Part shown: in pieces, positions 34,193-45,509 of the stretch
How positions within the stretch are numbered: position 1 is the stretch's first letter
Layout of the letters: every line of letters begins with the position of its first letter
Notes under the pieces: generated by a model
Told to the model about the DNA's origin: nothing
Database searches by the model: none
Seen by the model: only the letters and a program-made list of their open reading frames with translations
Made by a program: the position numbers and the translations under genes
Assembly: GCF_038502225.1 (NCBI RefSeq)
Contig: NC_091323.1
Location: forward strand, 18,787,776-18,851,775
Reading direction: 5' to 3'
Length of the DNA: 64,000 bases
From: Cherax quadricarinatus
Lineage: Eukaryota > Arthropoda > Malacostraca > Decapoda > Parastacidae

Positions 34193-36708
34193 GATGAAGG
34201 TGGTAGTGAAAGTGTTGGTAGTGGTAGTGAAAGTGTTGGTAGTGGTGGTGGTAGTGAAAGTGTTGGTAATGGTGGTGGTAGTGAAAGTGTTGCTAGTGGT
34301 GGTGGTAGTGAAAGTGTTGGTAATGGTGGCGGTAGTGAAAGTGTTGGTAGTGGTGGTGGTAGTGATAGTGATGCTAATGGTGGTGGTAGTGAAAGTGTTG
34401 GTAATGGTGGCGGTAGTGAAAATGTTGCTAGTGGTGTTGGCAGTGGTGGTGGTAGTGAAAGTGTTGCTAGTGGTGGTGGTAGTGGAAGTGTTGCTAGTGG
34501 TGGTGGTAGTGAAAGTGTTGCTAGTGGTGGTGGTGGTAGTGAAAGTATTGGTAATGGTGGTGGTAGTGAAAGTGTTGGTAATGGTGGTGGTAGTGAAAGT
34601 GTTGGTAATGGTGGCGGTAGTGAAAGTGTTGCTAGTGGTGTTGGCAGTGGTGGTGGTAGTGAAAGTGTTGCTAGTGGTGTTGGCAGTGGTGGTGGTAGTG
34701 AAAGTGTTGCTAGTGGTGGTGGTAGTGAAAGTGTTGCTAGTGGTGGTGGTGGTAGTGAAAGTATTGGTAATGGTGGTGGTAGTGAAAGTGTTGGTAATGG
34801 TGGTGGTAGTGAAAGTGTTGGTAATGGTGGTGGTAGTGAAAGTGTTGGTGGTGGTAGTGAAAGTGTTGGTGATGGTGGTGGTAGTGAAAGTGTTGGTGGT
34901 GGTAGTGAAAGTGTTGGTGATGGTGGTGGTAGTGAAAGTGTTGGTAATGGTGGTGGTAGTGAAAGTGTTGGTAATGGTGGTGGAAGTGAAAGTGTTGGTA
35001 ATGGTGGTGGTAGTGAAAGTGTTGGTAATGGTGGTGGTAGTGAAAGTGTTGGTGATGGTGGTGGTAGTGAAAGTGTTGGTAATGGTGGTGGAAGTGAAAG
35101 TGTTGGTAATGGTGGTGGAAGTGAAAGTGTTGGTAATGGTGGTGGTAGTGAAAGTGTTGGTAATGGTGGTGGTAGTGAAAGTGTTGGTGATGGTGGTGGT
35201 AGTGAAAGTGTTGGTGATGGTGGTGGTAGTGAAAGTGTTGGTAATGGTGGTGGTAGTGAAAGTGTTGCTAGTGGTGGTGGTAGTGAGTGTTGGTAATGGT
35301 GGTGGTAGTGAAAGTGTTGGTAATGGTGGTGGTAGTGAAAGTGTTGGTAATGGTGGTGGTAGTGAAAGTGTTGGTAATGGTGGTGGTAGTGAAAGTGTTG
35401 GTAATGGTGGTGGTAGTGAAAGTGTTGGTGATGGTGGTGGTAGTGAAAGTGTTGGTAATGGTGGTGGAAGTGAAAGTGTTGGTAATGGTGGTGGAAGTGA
35501 AAGTGTTGGTAATGGTGGTGGTAGTGAAAGTGTTGGTAATGGTGGTGGTAGTGAAAGTGTTGGTAATGGTGGTGGTAGTGAAAGTGTTGGTGATGGTGGT
35601 GGTAGTGAAAGTGTTGGTAATGGTGGTGGAAGTGAAAGTGTTGGTAATGGTGGTGGTAGTGAAAGTGTTGGTAATGGTGGTGGTAGTGAAAGTGTTCGTG
35701 ATGGTGGTGGTAGTGAAAGTGTTGGTGATGGTGGTGGTAGTGAAAGTGTTGGTAATGGTGGTGGTAGTGAAAGTGTTGCTAGTGGTGGTGGTAGTGAGTG
35801 TTGGTAATGGTGGTGGTAGTGAAAGTGTTGGTAATGGTGGTGGTAGTGAAAGTGTTGGTAATGGTGGTGGTAGTGAAAGTGTTGGTAATGGTGGTGGTAG
35901 TGAAAGTGTTGGTAATGGTGGTGGTAGTGAAAGTGTTGGTAATGGTGGTGGTAGTGAAAGTGTTGGTGATGGTGGTGGTAGTGAAAGTGTTGGTGATGGT
36001 GGTGGTAGTGAAAGTGTTGGTAATGGTGGTGGTAGTGAAAGTGTTGCTAGTGGTGGTGGTAGTGAGTGTTGGTAATGGTGGTGGTAGTGAAAGTGTTGGT
36101 AATGGTGGTGGTAGTGAAAGTGTTGGTAATGGTGGTGGTAGTGAAAGTGTTGGTAATGGTGGTGGTAGTGAAAGTGTTGGTAATGGTGGTGGTAGTGAAA
36201 GTGTTGGTGATGGTGGTGGTAGTGAAAGTGTTGGTAATGGTGGTGGAAGTGAAAGTGTTGGTAATGGTGGTGGAAGTGAAAGTGTTGGTAATGGTGGTGG
36301 TAGTGAAAGTGTTGGTAATGGTGGTGGTAGTGAAAGTGTTGGTAATGGTGGTGGTAGTGAAAGTGTTGGTGATGGTGGTGGTAGTGAAAGTGTTGGTAAT
36401 GGTGGTGGAAGTGAAAGTGTTGGTAATGGTAGTGGTAGTGAAAGTGTTGGTAATGGTGGTGGTAGTGAAAGTGTTGGTGATGGTGGTGGTAGTGAAAGTG
36501 TTGGTGATGGTGGTGGTAGTGAAAGTGTTGGTAATGGTGGTGGTAGTGAAAGTGTTGCTAGTGGTGGTGGTAGTGAGTGTTGGTAATGGTGGTGGTAGTG
36601 AAAGTGTTGGTAATGGTGGTGGTAGTGAAAGTGTTGGTAATGGTGGTGGTAGTGAAAGTGTTGGTAATGGTGGTGGTAGTGAAAGTGTTGGTAATGGTGG
36701 TGGTAACA
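34193..36708. repeat. 27-bp minisatellite with 511-bp higher-order repeat (array 5)
   Basis: The unit is GGTGGTGGTAGTGAAAGTG plus TTGGTAAT; variants have GCTAGT, GGTGAT or AAGT. A unit lacking two bases (AGTGAGTGTTGG) recurs near 35286, 35797, 36065 and 36576, giving spacings of 511, 268 and 511 bp. The 511-bp block is 19 units minus 2 bp. Since 27 is a multiple of three, long frames of SESVGNGGG or VVVKVLVMV repeats appear and break at each 2-bp deletion. I regard these frames as non-coding. Confidence 0.96.
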
Positions 36709-36774
36709 GATGTGTACTGGTAGTAGTGGGGCGGTGTGTGACTACAAGTTGCACTGGCTGACGAGACTAAATAA
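36709..36774. other. Short unique junction between arrays 5 and 6
   Basis: About 65 bp of non-repeat sequence separates the two arrays. Confidence 0.7.
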
Positions 36775-39700
36775 TTGGTGGTGATAGTGGTGGTGGTGTT
36801 TATGTTGCAGGAGGCTCTAGGGGTGGTGATAGTGTTGCAGGAGGCTCTAGGAGTGATAGTGTTGCAGGAGGCTCTAGGAGTGATAGTGTTGCAGGAGGCT
36901 CTAGGAGTGGTGATAGTGTTGCAGGAGGCTCTAGGAGTGATAGTGTTGCAGGAGGCTCTAGGAGTGATAGTGTTGCAGGAGGCTCTAGGAGTGGTGATAG
37001 TGTTGCAGGAGGCTCTAGGAGTGATAGTGTTGCAGGAGGCTCTAGGAGTGATAGTGTTGCAGGAGGCTCTAGGAGTGGTGATAGTGTTGCAGGAGGCTCT
37101 AGGAGTGATAGTGTTGCAGGAGGCTCTAGGAGTGATAGTGTTGCAGGAGGCTCTAGGAGTGGTGATTGTGTTGCAGGAGGCTCTAGGAGTGGTGATAGTG
37201 TTGCAGGAGGCTCTAGGAGTGGTGATAGTGTTGCAGGAGGCTCTAGGAGTGGTGATAGTGTTGCAGGAAGCTCTAGGAGTGGTGATAGTGTTGCAGGAGG
37301 CTCTAGGAGTGATAGTGTTGCAGGAGGCTCTAGGAGTGGTGATTGTGTTGCAGGAGGCTCTAGGAGTGGTGATAGTGTTGCAGGAAGCTCTAGGAGTGGT
37401 GATAGTGTTGCAGGAGGCTCTAGGAGTGATAGTGTTGCAGGAGGCTCTAGGAGTGGTGATTGTGTTGCAGGAGGCTCTAGGAGTGGTGATAGTGTTGCAG
37501 GAGGCTCTAGGAGTGGTGATAGTGTTGCAGGAGGCTCTAGGAGTGGTGATAGTGTTGCAGGAAGCTCTAGGAGTGGTGATAGTGTTGCAGGAGGCTCTAG
37601 GAGTGGTGATAGTGTTGCAGGAAGCTCTAGGGGTGGTGATAGTGTTGCAGGAGGCTCTAGGAGTGGTGATAGTGTTGGAGGAAGCTCTAGGAGTGGTGAT
37701 AGTGTTGCAGGAGGCTCTAGGAGTGGTGATAGTGTTGCCGGAGGCTCTAGGAGTGGTGATAGTGTTGCAGGAGCCTCTAGGAGTGGTGATAGTGTTGCAG
37801 GAAGCTCTAGGAGTGGTGATAGTGTTGCAGGAGGCTCTAGGAGTGGTGATAGTGTTGCAAGAGGCTCTAGGAGTGGTGATAGTGTTGCAGGAGGCTCTAG
37901 GGGTGATGATAGTGTTGCAGGAGACTTTAGGAGTGGTGATAGTGTTGCAGGAGGCTCTAGGGGTGGTGATAGTGTTGCAGGAGGCTCTAGGAGTGGTGAT
38001 AGTGTTGCAGGAGGCTCTAGGAGTGGTGATAGTGTTGCAGGAGGCTCTAGGGGTGGTGATAGTGTTGCAGGAGGCTCTAGGAGTGGTGATAGTGTTGCAG
38101 GAGGCTCTAGGAGTGGTGATAGTGTTGCAGGAGGCTCTAGGGGTGGTGATAGTGTTGCAGGAGGCTCTACGGGTGGTGATAGTGTTGCAGGAGGCTCTAG
38201 GAGTGGTGACAGTGTTGCAGGAGGCTCTAGGAGTGGTGACAGTGTTGCAGGAGGCTCTAGGAGTGGTGACAGTGTTGCAGGAGGCTCTAAGAGTGGTGAC
38301 AGTGTTGCGAGAGGCTCTAGGGGTGGTGATAGTGTTGTAGGAGACTCTAGGGGTGGTGATAGTGTTGCAGGAGTCTCTGGGGGTGGTGACAGTGTTGCAA
38401 GAGGCTCTAGGGGTGGTGATAGTGTTGCAGGAGGCTCTAGGAGTGGTGACAGTGTTGCAGGAGGCTCTAGGGGTGGTGACAACGTTGCAGGAGGCTCTAG
38501 GGGTGGTGATAGTGTTGCAGGAGGCTCTAGGGGTGGTGATAGTGTTGCAGGAGACTCTAGGGGTGGTGATAGTGTTGCAGGAGGCTCTAGTGGTGGCGAT
38601 AGTGTTGCAGGAGGCTCTAGGAGTGGTGACAGTGTTGCAGAAGGCTCTAGAAGTGGTGACTGTTGCAGGAGGCTCTAGGAGTGGTGACAGTGTTGCGAGA
38701 GGCTCTAGGAGTGGTGATAGTGTTGCGAGAGGCTCTAGGGGTGGTGATAGTGTTGCAGGAGGCTCTAGAAGTGGTGACTGTTGCAAGAGGCTCTAGGAGT
38801 GGTGATAGTGTTGCAGGAGACTCTAGGGGTGGGGATAGTGTTGCAGGAGACTCTAGGACTGGTGATAGTGTTTCAGGAGACTCTAGGGGTGGTGATAGTG
38901 TTGCAGGAGACTCTAGGAGTGGTGATAGTGTTGCAAGAGACTCTAGGAGTGGTGATAATGTTGCAGGAGACTATAGGGGTGGTAATAGTGTTGCAGGAGA
39001 CTCTAGGAGTGGTGATAGTGTTGCAGGAGACTCTAGGAGTGGTGATAGTGTTGCAGGAGACTCTAGGAGTGGTGATAGTGTTGCAGGAGACTCTAGGAGT
39101 GGTGATAGTGTTGCAGGAGACTCTAGGAGTGGTGATAGTGTTGCAGGAGACTCTAGGAGTGGTGATAGTGTTGCAGGAGACTCTAGGAGTGGTGATAGTG
39201 TTGCAGGAGACTCTAGGAGTGGTGATAGTGTTGCAGGAGACTCTAGGGGTGGTGATAGTGTTGCAGGAGGGGAGACTCTAGGGGTGGTGATAGTGTTGCA
39301 GGAGACTCTAGAAGTGGTGATAGTGTTGCAGGAGACTCTAGGGGTGGTGATAGTGTTGCAGGAGACTCTAGGAGTGGTGATAGTGTTGCAGGAGACTCTA
39401 GGAGTGGTGATAGTGTTGCAGGAGACTCTAGGGGTGGTGATAGTGTTGCAGGAGACTCTAGGGGTGGTGGTAGTGTTGCAGGATACTCTAGGGGTGGTGA
39501 TAGTGTTGCAGGAGACTCTAGGGGTGGTGATAGTGTTGCAGGAGACTCTAGGAGTGGTGATAGTGTTGCAGGAGACTCTAGGGGTGGTGATAGTGTTGCA
39601 GGAGACTCTAGGGGTGGTGATAGTTTTGCAGGAGACTCTAGGGGTGGTGATAGTGTTGCAGGAGACTCTAGGAGTGATGATAGTGTTACAGGAGGCTCTA

Positions 39701-40860
39701 GGAGTGGTGATAGTGTTGCAGGAGACTCTAGGAGTGGTGATAGTGTTGCAGGAGACGCTAGGAGTGGTGATAGTGTTGCAGGAGACTCTAGGGGTGGTGA
39801 TAGTGTTGCAGGAGACTCTAGGGGTGGTGATAGTGTTGCAGGAGACTCTAGGAGTGGTGATAGTGTTGCAGGAGACTCTAGGAGTGGTGATAGTGTTGCA
39901 GGAGACTCTAGGGGTGGTGATAGTGTTGCAGGAGACTCTAGGTGGTGATAATGTTGCAGGAGACTCTAGGGGTGGTTATAGTGTTGCAGGAGACTCTAGG
40001 AGTGGTGATAGTGTTGCAGGAGACTCTAGGAGTGGTGATAGTGTTGCAGGAGACTCTAGGAGTGGTGATAGTGTTACTGGAGACTCTAGGGGTGGTGATA
40101 GTGTTGCTGGAGACTCTAGGGGTGGTGATAGTGTTGCAGGAGACTCTAGGAGTGGTGATAGTGTTGCTGGAGACTCTAGGGGTGGTGATAGTTTTGCAGG
40201 AGACTCTAGGGGTGGTGATAGTGTTGCAGGAGACTCTAGGAGTGATGATAGTGTTACAGGAGGCTCTAGGAGTGGTGATAGTGTTGCAGGAGACTCTAGG
40301 AGTGGTGATAGTGTTGCAGGAGACGCTAGGAGTGGTGATAGTGTTGCAGGAGACTCTAGGGGTGGTGATAGTGTTGCAGGAGACTCTAGGGGTGGTGATA
40401 GTGTTGCAGGAGACTCTAGGAGTGGTGATAGTGTTGCAGGAGACTCTAGGAGTGGTGATAGTGTTGCAGGAGACTCTAGGGGTGGTGATAGTGTTGCAGG
40501 AGACTCTAGGTGGTGATAATGTTGCAGGAGACTCTAGGGGTGGTTATAGTGTTGCAGGAGACTCTAGGAGTGGTGATAGTGTTGCAGGAGACTCTAGGAG
40601 TGGTGATAGTGTTGCAGGAGACTCTAGGAGTGGTGATAGTGTTACTGGAGACTCTAGGGGTGGTGATAGTGTTGCTGGAGACTCTAGGGGTGGTGATAGT
40701 GTTGCAGGAGACTCTAGGAGTGGTGATAGTGTTGCTGGAGACTCTAGGGGTGGTGATAGTGTTGCAGGAGACTCTAGGAGTGGTGATAGTGTTGCTGGAG
40801 ACTCTTGGGGTGGTGATAGTGTTGCAGGAGACTCTAGGAGTGGTGATAGTATTACAAGAT
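36775..40860. repeat. 30-bp (some 27-bp) minisatellite with two domains and a 568-bp higher-order repeat (array 6)
   Basis: The unit is GATAGTGTTGCAGGAGGCTC plus TAGGAGTGGT. At 36820-37140 many units lack one GGT (27 bp). Up to about 38800 the variant is GGAGGCTCTAGG; beyond it is GGAGACTCTAGG. Rare variants (TTTTGCAGG, ACGCTAGG, GTTACTGG and a 2-bp deletion giving CTAGGTGGTGATAATG) recur exactly 568 bp apart between about 39.6 and 40.75 kb. All frames are open over long distances (GDSVAGDSRS-type). I do not call genes here. Confidence 0.96.
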
Positions 40861-41054
40861 AGTATGATAATTACAGCGCTACGGGACAGTATCCTGGTGT
40901 ATATCATAGACGCGTCTTACACGGTAATTAACCTATATAATTGTCGTCTTCAGTAAGCGGTATTGTGATACTTTAGATAGCGTCTTAATAAACCATGAAA
41001 ATTTAGTAGTTTGCGCCAGAGCACGTGCAGGTTGGCGCGTGGGCTGTCGTGTGC
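40861..41054. other. Single-copy spacer
   Basis: No feature was recognised. Confidence 0.5.
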
Positions 41055-41124
41055 CTGTATGTGGGCGCCTGTATGTTGGCGCCTGTATGTGGGCGCCTGT
41101 ATGTGGGCGCCTGTATGTTCGCAG
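41055..41124. repeat. 14-bp minisatellite, five copies
   Basis: Five copies of GCCTGTATGTGGGC, two with a T for G variant and the last ending TTCGC. Confidence 0.9.
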
Positions 41125-41149
41125 TCATGGGTGTGCCGGTGAGTCTCTT

Positions 41150-41345
41150 GTGTTGATAAATGAAACTTGTGCAACATTTGGGTATCTTTATTCTGGAAAC
41201 GTTTCGCCACGTAGTGGCTTCTTCAGTCCAATGCAGAGAAAGGTGGAAGATGAGAAGTTTGAGGTAGTCAGTCCCTCAGCGTGGCTGTGGTGGGGTATCG
41301 ATCCTTCGTCCGCTGCTGAGCCTCTGTGCAGCCGCTAGCAAAAAC
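41150..41345 (-). mobile_element. PLE-type terminal sequence, single copy
   Basis: The minus strand contains the hammerhead-like motif (listed separately) flanked by the GACTACCTCAAACTTCTC and GAGGGACTGACTACCTC block. The same block accompanies the motif in the palindromic copies at 57.6-58.1 and 60.8-61.45 kb. Here it is solitary and not inverted-duplicated. The right edge (AAAACAGCCTGGTTGAACAA) may be a scrap of LINE-B tail. Confidence 0.7.
41187..41230 (-). ncRNA. Hammerhead-like ribozyme motif with AATAAA
   Basis: Minus-strand order: TGGA, core CTGAAGA, one extra A, stem II GCCAC/GTGGC, core GAAACGTT, TCCA, then GAATAAAG. TGGA pairs with TCCA as stem I, and ACGT would be a self-complementary stem III. 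This fits the hammerhead scheme CUGANGA..GAAA..UH except for the inserted A before stem II. PLEs are known to carry hammerhead motifs; activity of this one is untested. Confidence 0.45.
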
Positions 41346-41545
41346 AGCCTGGTTGAACAACCGACAAGTAGGGAAGCGAAGCTACTATAATAGTTACTTT
41401 TAACTGCTACGACGGCTTGTAGCGTATGAATCCTGTCTTGGTTGTAAATACTCCGGTGATACCGACAGACTGTGAATAAGATCTGTGTTCACTTCATGAG
41501 TACTAATAAAGTCACTAGTGGGGAAACCTTTCCTTTGATAAATGT
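41346..41545. other. Single-copy spacer
   Basis: No feature was recognised. Confidence 0.45.
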
Positions 41546-41549
41546 CCTC

Positions 41550-41690
41550 AACTCGTGAAATCGTAATAACACTATTACAAATAAATCACAGAACGGGTGG
41601 GCTTCGAACCCACGGCAGGGCAGTCCTACCACTGGTCCATCCCGGCCTAACAAAATTCATCAACTAGGTATGTTTCTTTTACACTGTAGG
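41550..41690 (-). mobile_element. SINE-1 copy (tRNA-derived)
   Basis: The minus strand has CATACCTAGTTGATGAATTT, then AGGCCGGGATGGACCAGTGG (A-box region), the B box GGGTTCGAAGCCC, and the tail TATTACGATTTCACGAG. This is one of the best preserved heads in the window. Confidence 0.78.
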
Positions 41691-41724
41691 AAAGAAACCA
41701 TCGGCCCCTCTGTGACTCCTGTCA

Positions 41725-42020
41725 TGGGTTCGAACCTCACCCATTCTGTGATTTTTTTGTAATCGCATTATTACGATTTCGTGAGTCATGATGGCTTTGA
41801 AGGAACTTGAGCCAGAGCACGACACAGACAGCCATGTTGGTTGGGGATGCATCTACAAAAAACCTTCATTTGTGGTCATAGTGGTGGCTCATGATAACCT
41901 CCTTATGGTGTATAGAAATATACCAAGTTGAATGAATCGTGTTAGGCCGGCATGGACCAGTGGTCAGCACACTGGCCTGCTAGTTAAGGACTCGCCTTCC
42001 ATGGGTTCGAGCCTCAAAAG
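41725..42020 (+). mobile_element. SINE-1 3' part followed by a second SINE-1 5' part
   Basis: At 41725-41790 there is a B box (GGGTTCGAACC), a T run and TATTACGATTTCGTGAGTC. The sequence then runs through a module (GCCATGTTGGTTGGGGATGC, CTTCATTTGTGGTCATAGTG) into GAAATATACCAAGTTGAATG and a second head with GGACCAGTGGTCAGCAC and GGGTTCGAGCC. The module between tail and next head also occurs at 22.0 kb, so it may be the true 5' end of a longer element. Confidence 0.65.
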
Positions 42021-42300
42021 TCTTGTAATTCGCCCTGAGCTGTACGCAAGTGTCCTGTTGCGAACCCTGTAATGAGTGGTGGTCTTTGAGGTACAAGACA
42101 CGCGTGGTTTATCACACGTGTGGCGGCAGGGGTTCTTGCAGAAATCATTCGATCCACAAGTGGCCTCGAGGTGAATTCCTGCGGTCAGTAACCACAACAA
42201 CGTTCAGTGATGGTCGCCAAGTAACCTGCGTTTTGCAACAACCTTACTCATTCTAGTTTTTTATAGATTTATTGCGCGGCAAATTTGAAAGGCTAATTCA
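42021..42300. other. Spacer, no gene recognised
   Basis: No element was assigned with confidence. Confidence 0.4.
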
Positions 42301-42540
42301 GCTGTTTTAGTGATGAATATGATTGTTTTAGTGATTTAATACGATCGTTTTAGTGATGAATAGGATTGTTTTAGTGATGTGTTTTTTTGTGACATATTAT
42401 TGTTTTAGATATGAATGTGATTGTTTTAGTGATTAATGTTTATATTTTAGCAATGAATAATTTTGTTTTATTGTTGAATATGATTGTGACTGATGAATGC
42501 ATTACTAATTAATATTATTGATTTAGTGATGAATTTGATG
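42301..42540. repeat. Degenerate AT-rich tandem repeat, about 21-24 bp
   Basis: GATTGTTTTAGTGATGAATA-like units recur about ten times with many substitutions and length changes. Confidence 0.8.
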
Positions 42541-42554
42541 AACTGTGAAATATG

Positions 42555-43000
42555 TTTGTACTCACCTAATTGTGGTTGCAGTAGTCGATTCATAGCTCCT
42601 GACCCCGCCTCTTCACTGGTCACTACTAGGTCCACTCCTTGCTCCATGAGCTTTATCGTACCTCTTTTTAAAGCTGTGTATGGTACCTGCCCCCACTACC
42701 TCACTTTCCAGACTCTTCCATTTCCTGACAACTCCGTTGCTGAAGAAATACTTCCTAACATCCCGGTGACTCATCCGAGTCTTAAACTTGCAATTGTGAC
42801 CCCTAATTGTTGTGTCCCATTCTGGAACATCCTGTTTCTGTCCACCTTGTCGAGTCCTCTCAGTATTTTATATGTCGTTATCATGTCCCCCATGTCCCTC
42901 CTGTCCTATAGTATCGTCAGGTGAAGTTCTCTTAACCTCTCCTCGTAGGACATTCCCCTTGCCTCTGGAACTATCCTTGTTGCAAACCTTTGTGTGTGTG
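42555..43000 (-). mobile_element. LINE-A 3' fragment
   Basis: Read on the minus strand, the fragment covers the RT C-terminal extension (SYEERLREL-like, DIITTYKIL, LSNGVVRKWKSL-like, decayed). The 3' end is GACCAGTGAAGAGGCGGGG then CAACCACAATTAGGTGAGTA. It is 5'-truncated at a TG-rich tract (43001-43018). Confidence 0.82.
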
Positions 43001-43018
43001 TATGTGTGTGTGTGTGTA

Positions 43019-43909
43019 CTCAACTAATTGTGGTTGCAAGGGTCGAGACTCAGCTCCTGGCCCCGCCTCTTCACTGGTCGCTACTAGGTCCTCTCTCTCC
43101 CTGCTCCATGAGCTTTATCATACCTCGTTTTAAAACTATGTATGGTTCCTGCCTCCACTATATCACTTGCTAGACTATTCCACTTCCTGACTACTCTGAC
43201 TGAAGAAATACTTTCTAACATCTGTTTGACTCGTCTGAGTCTTCAACTTCCATTTGTGATCCCTTGTTTCTGTGTCCCGTCTCTGGAACATCCTGTCTGT
43301 CCACTTTATTCCTCGCAGTATTTTGTATGTCGTTATCATGTCTCCCCTAACCCCTCCTGTCCTCCAGTGTCGTCAGGCCGATTTCCCTAAACCTTTCTTC
43401 GTAGGACATTCCGCTTAGCTCTAGAACTAGCCTTGTTGCAAACCTTTGCACTTTCTCTAATTTCTTGACGTGCTTGATCAGATGTGGATTCCAAACTGGT
43501 GCTACATACTCCAGTATGGACCTGACGTACATGGTGTAGAGAGTCTTGAACGATTCCTTACTGAGGTATCGGAACGCTGTTCTCAGGTTTGCCAGGCGCC
43601 CATATGCTGCAGCAGTTTTCTGGTTGATGTGTGCTTCCGGAGACATGCTCGGTGTTATACTCACCCCCAATATCTCTCTCCTTAAGTGAGGTTTTCAGTC
43701 TTTGGCCAGCTAGCCTATACTCCGCCTGCGGTCTTCTTTGCTCTTCCCCGATCTTCATAGCTTTGCATTTGGCGGGGTTAAATTCGAGGAGCCAGTTGCT
43801 GGACCACGCGTCCAGCCTGTCCAGGTCTCTTTGTAGTCCTGCCTGATCCACATCTGATTTAATTCTCCTCAATAATTTCCACATCATCAGCGAACAGGGG
43901 CACTTCTGA

Positions 43910-43912
<3 letters not shown>
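43019..43912 (-). mobile_element. LINE-A fragment: RT from FADD to 3' end
   Basis: On the minus strand it starts at LFADDVEIIEEN (the catalytic FADD box), then DAWSSNWLLEFNPAKCKAM. After frameshifts come SPEAHINQKTAAAYGRLANL, SILEYVAPVWNPHLIKHVKK and SYEERFREIGL, then the same 3' end as the neighbouring copy. Two LINE-A copies therefore lie in direct tandem on the minus strand. It is truncated at a TG/AG compound microsatellite. Confidence 0.88.
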
Positions 43913-44000
<88 letters not shown>

Positions 44001-44023
44001 AGGGAGGGAGGGAGGGAGGAAGA
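43913..44023. repeat. Compound TG, AG, GGGA microsatellite
   Basis: TG repeat to about 43950, AG repeat to about 43993, then GGGA units. Confidence 0.97.
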
Positions 44024-44109
44024 GAAGAGACTGAGGTGATGTCTGGTCAAGGGATTCTGCATAGCTGGGCGTGGCTGAGTAGGTGGTGGGAGTTGGGGTG
44101 GTAGCTGCG

Positions 44110-44176
44110 GCGGCGGCGACAGCGGCGGCGACAACGGCGGCAGCGGCGGTGGTGGTGGTGGTGGCGGTGGTGGCAG
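44110..44176. repeat. GC-rich trinucleotide repeat (CGG/CGA/GGT)
   Basis: GGCGGCGGCGACAGCGGCGG-like run passing into GGT repeats. Confidence 0.85.
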
Positions 44177-45508
44177 GGGAAGGATTATGGAAGAGAAAGA
44201 GAGCAAGGAGAGTGGAGGGCGGCGATGGAGTGGTGACCTAATTATAGTAGTAGTAGTCGTAGTAATGGTGGTGGCGTGAGATAGCTTGACACAACACCAT
44301 GTGAGAACACAAGTGTAGGATAATATAAGTGTTTAGAATACACTGGCTAATTAGTCTCATAAAGAGTTGGGCTTCATCATAAAAATAACGTAGTACGTTC
44401 ACTTGATGTATTGACGATTACAAGCCTCCACATCTGCCCTTCCCCATTTTCACTGTATATTAAGAATGTAATAGGTACACTATATCATTTGTGCTGTTCA
44501 CCCTATTATTCAACCATTATTCCCAAATATTTATAAACACACACAGATACGTAGTTAACGGACCTCCATATAATGGACTTCGGAAATGCAAAACGAAGCC
44601 CACTGGGTCAGTCAATTTGGAAACTGAGGGGAAAGTCCGTTGGCTATGGAATTTTCAATTATTATTACAATTACCACAAAATCTCTATCCACCACAAATG
44701 ACATTAGCAGTCACCCGCTCTCCCCAGTTAGTCCGTTATATGGACGATTGATTGTGTACACAATATAAATATACTGAGTAGTATTACCTCTTCTTTAACT
44801 ACCTAACAGGGGAAACCTATTTACCATACATATGGGACCGACTTCCTGGTATTCTAATTAGGTATTGCTTGGGTATATAATGTAGGGTAGATACACATGA
44901 GATTTCAACTCAATAAAAGAGGGAAGATAAAAGGGTCACTCAGAATAGGTTAAGATTACATATATTGACTACATGTAAACGGGGATGAATTCCAGTACTT
45001 TTAAAATATATTTTACATTACAGTTTTGGCAATAAATGTTACACTCACTATTACATTATTATAAGACCATAGCTAGGTGAATTATTGCTAGTTGCGGAAA
45101 TGATACACAGTAACATAACAGTACTCTGAGTCCACGCAGACAAATCCTCGTTACACCCTGTGCATAGGCCCCATCCAGACAGCCCTTCCTTCACACACTA
45201 GGTTTCGGTCAGTACCGTACTCTGACTCTCTACAGACCCTTGTACAGGCTTTACATTCCCACGGAAGATCCTACACCTGACCTAGTACAACTGAAATCGT
45301 AAGCAGATAACCAGAAAGGCAAAGCAATATCATATTTGACCAGTAAAACACTGCATCCTGGCGATTTACACTGCACAGCCCCTAGATATCTGCCCTTATT
45401 TGAAACTTGCGGCCGATCACAAACAGAACCCAGAAAGTACAATGAGAACAAACAGTACTATACATAACGGTGGAACTGAGTGTGGTAGTGGCTGAGCTGG
45501 TAGCGGTG
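44177..45508. other. Single-copy DNA, no gene recognised
   Basis: About 1.3 kb without recognisable coding sequence or repeats. The 86-codon frame at 44491-44751 has no known motif. Confidence 0.5.
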
Positions 45509-45509
45509 G

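Noticed and set aside
34175..40956. Long Gly/Ser/Val-rich and Thr-rich open frames on both strands of arrays 5 and 6
   Set aside because: The units are multiples of three and stop-free in several phases, and frames break at every 2-bp unit deletion. Plus, minus and shifted frames are equally open.
41560..41665. Possible tRNA genes at the B-box matches (41.6, 33.6, 46.4 and 58.7 kb)
   Set aside because: The heads lack consistent acceptor and anticodon pairing and continue into conserved SINE tails, so I call them tRNA-derived SINEs.
44491..44751. 86-codon plus-strand frame in single-copy DNA
   Set aside because: No family resemblance and a biased composition. Not enough to call a gene.
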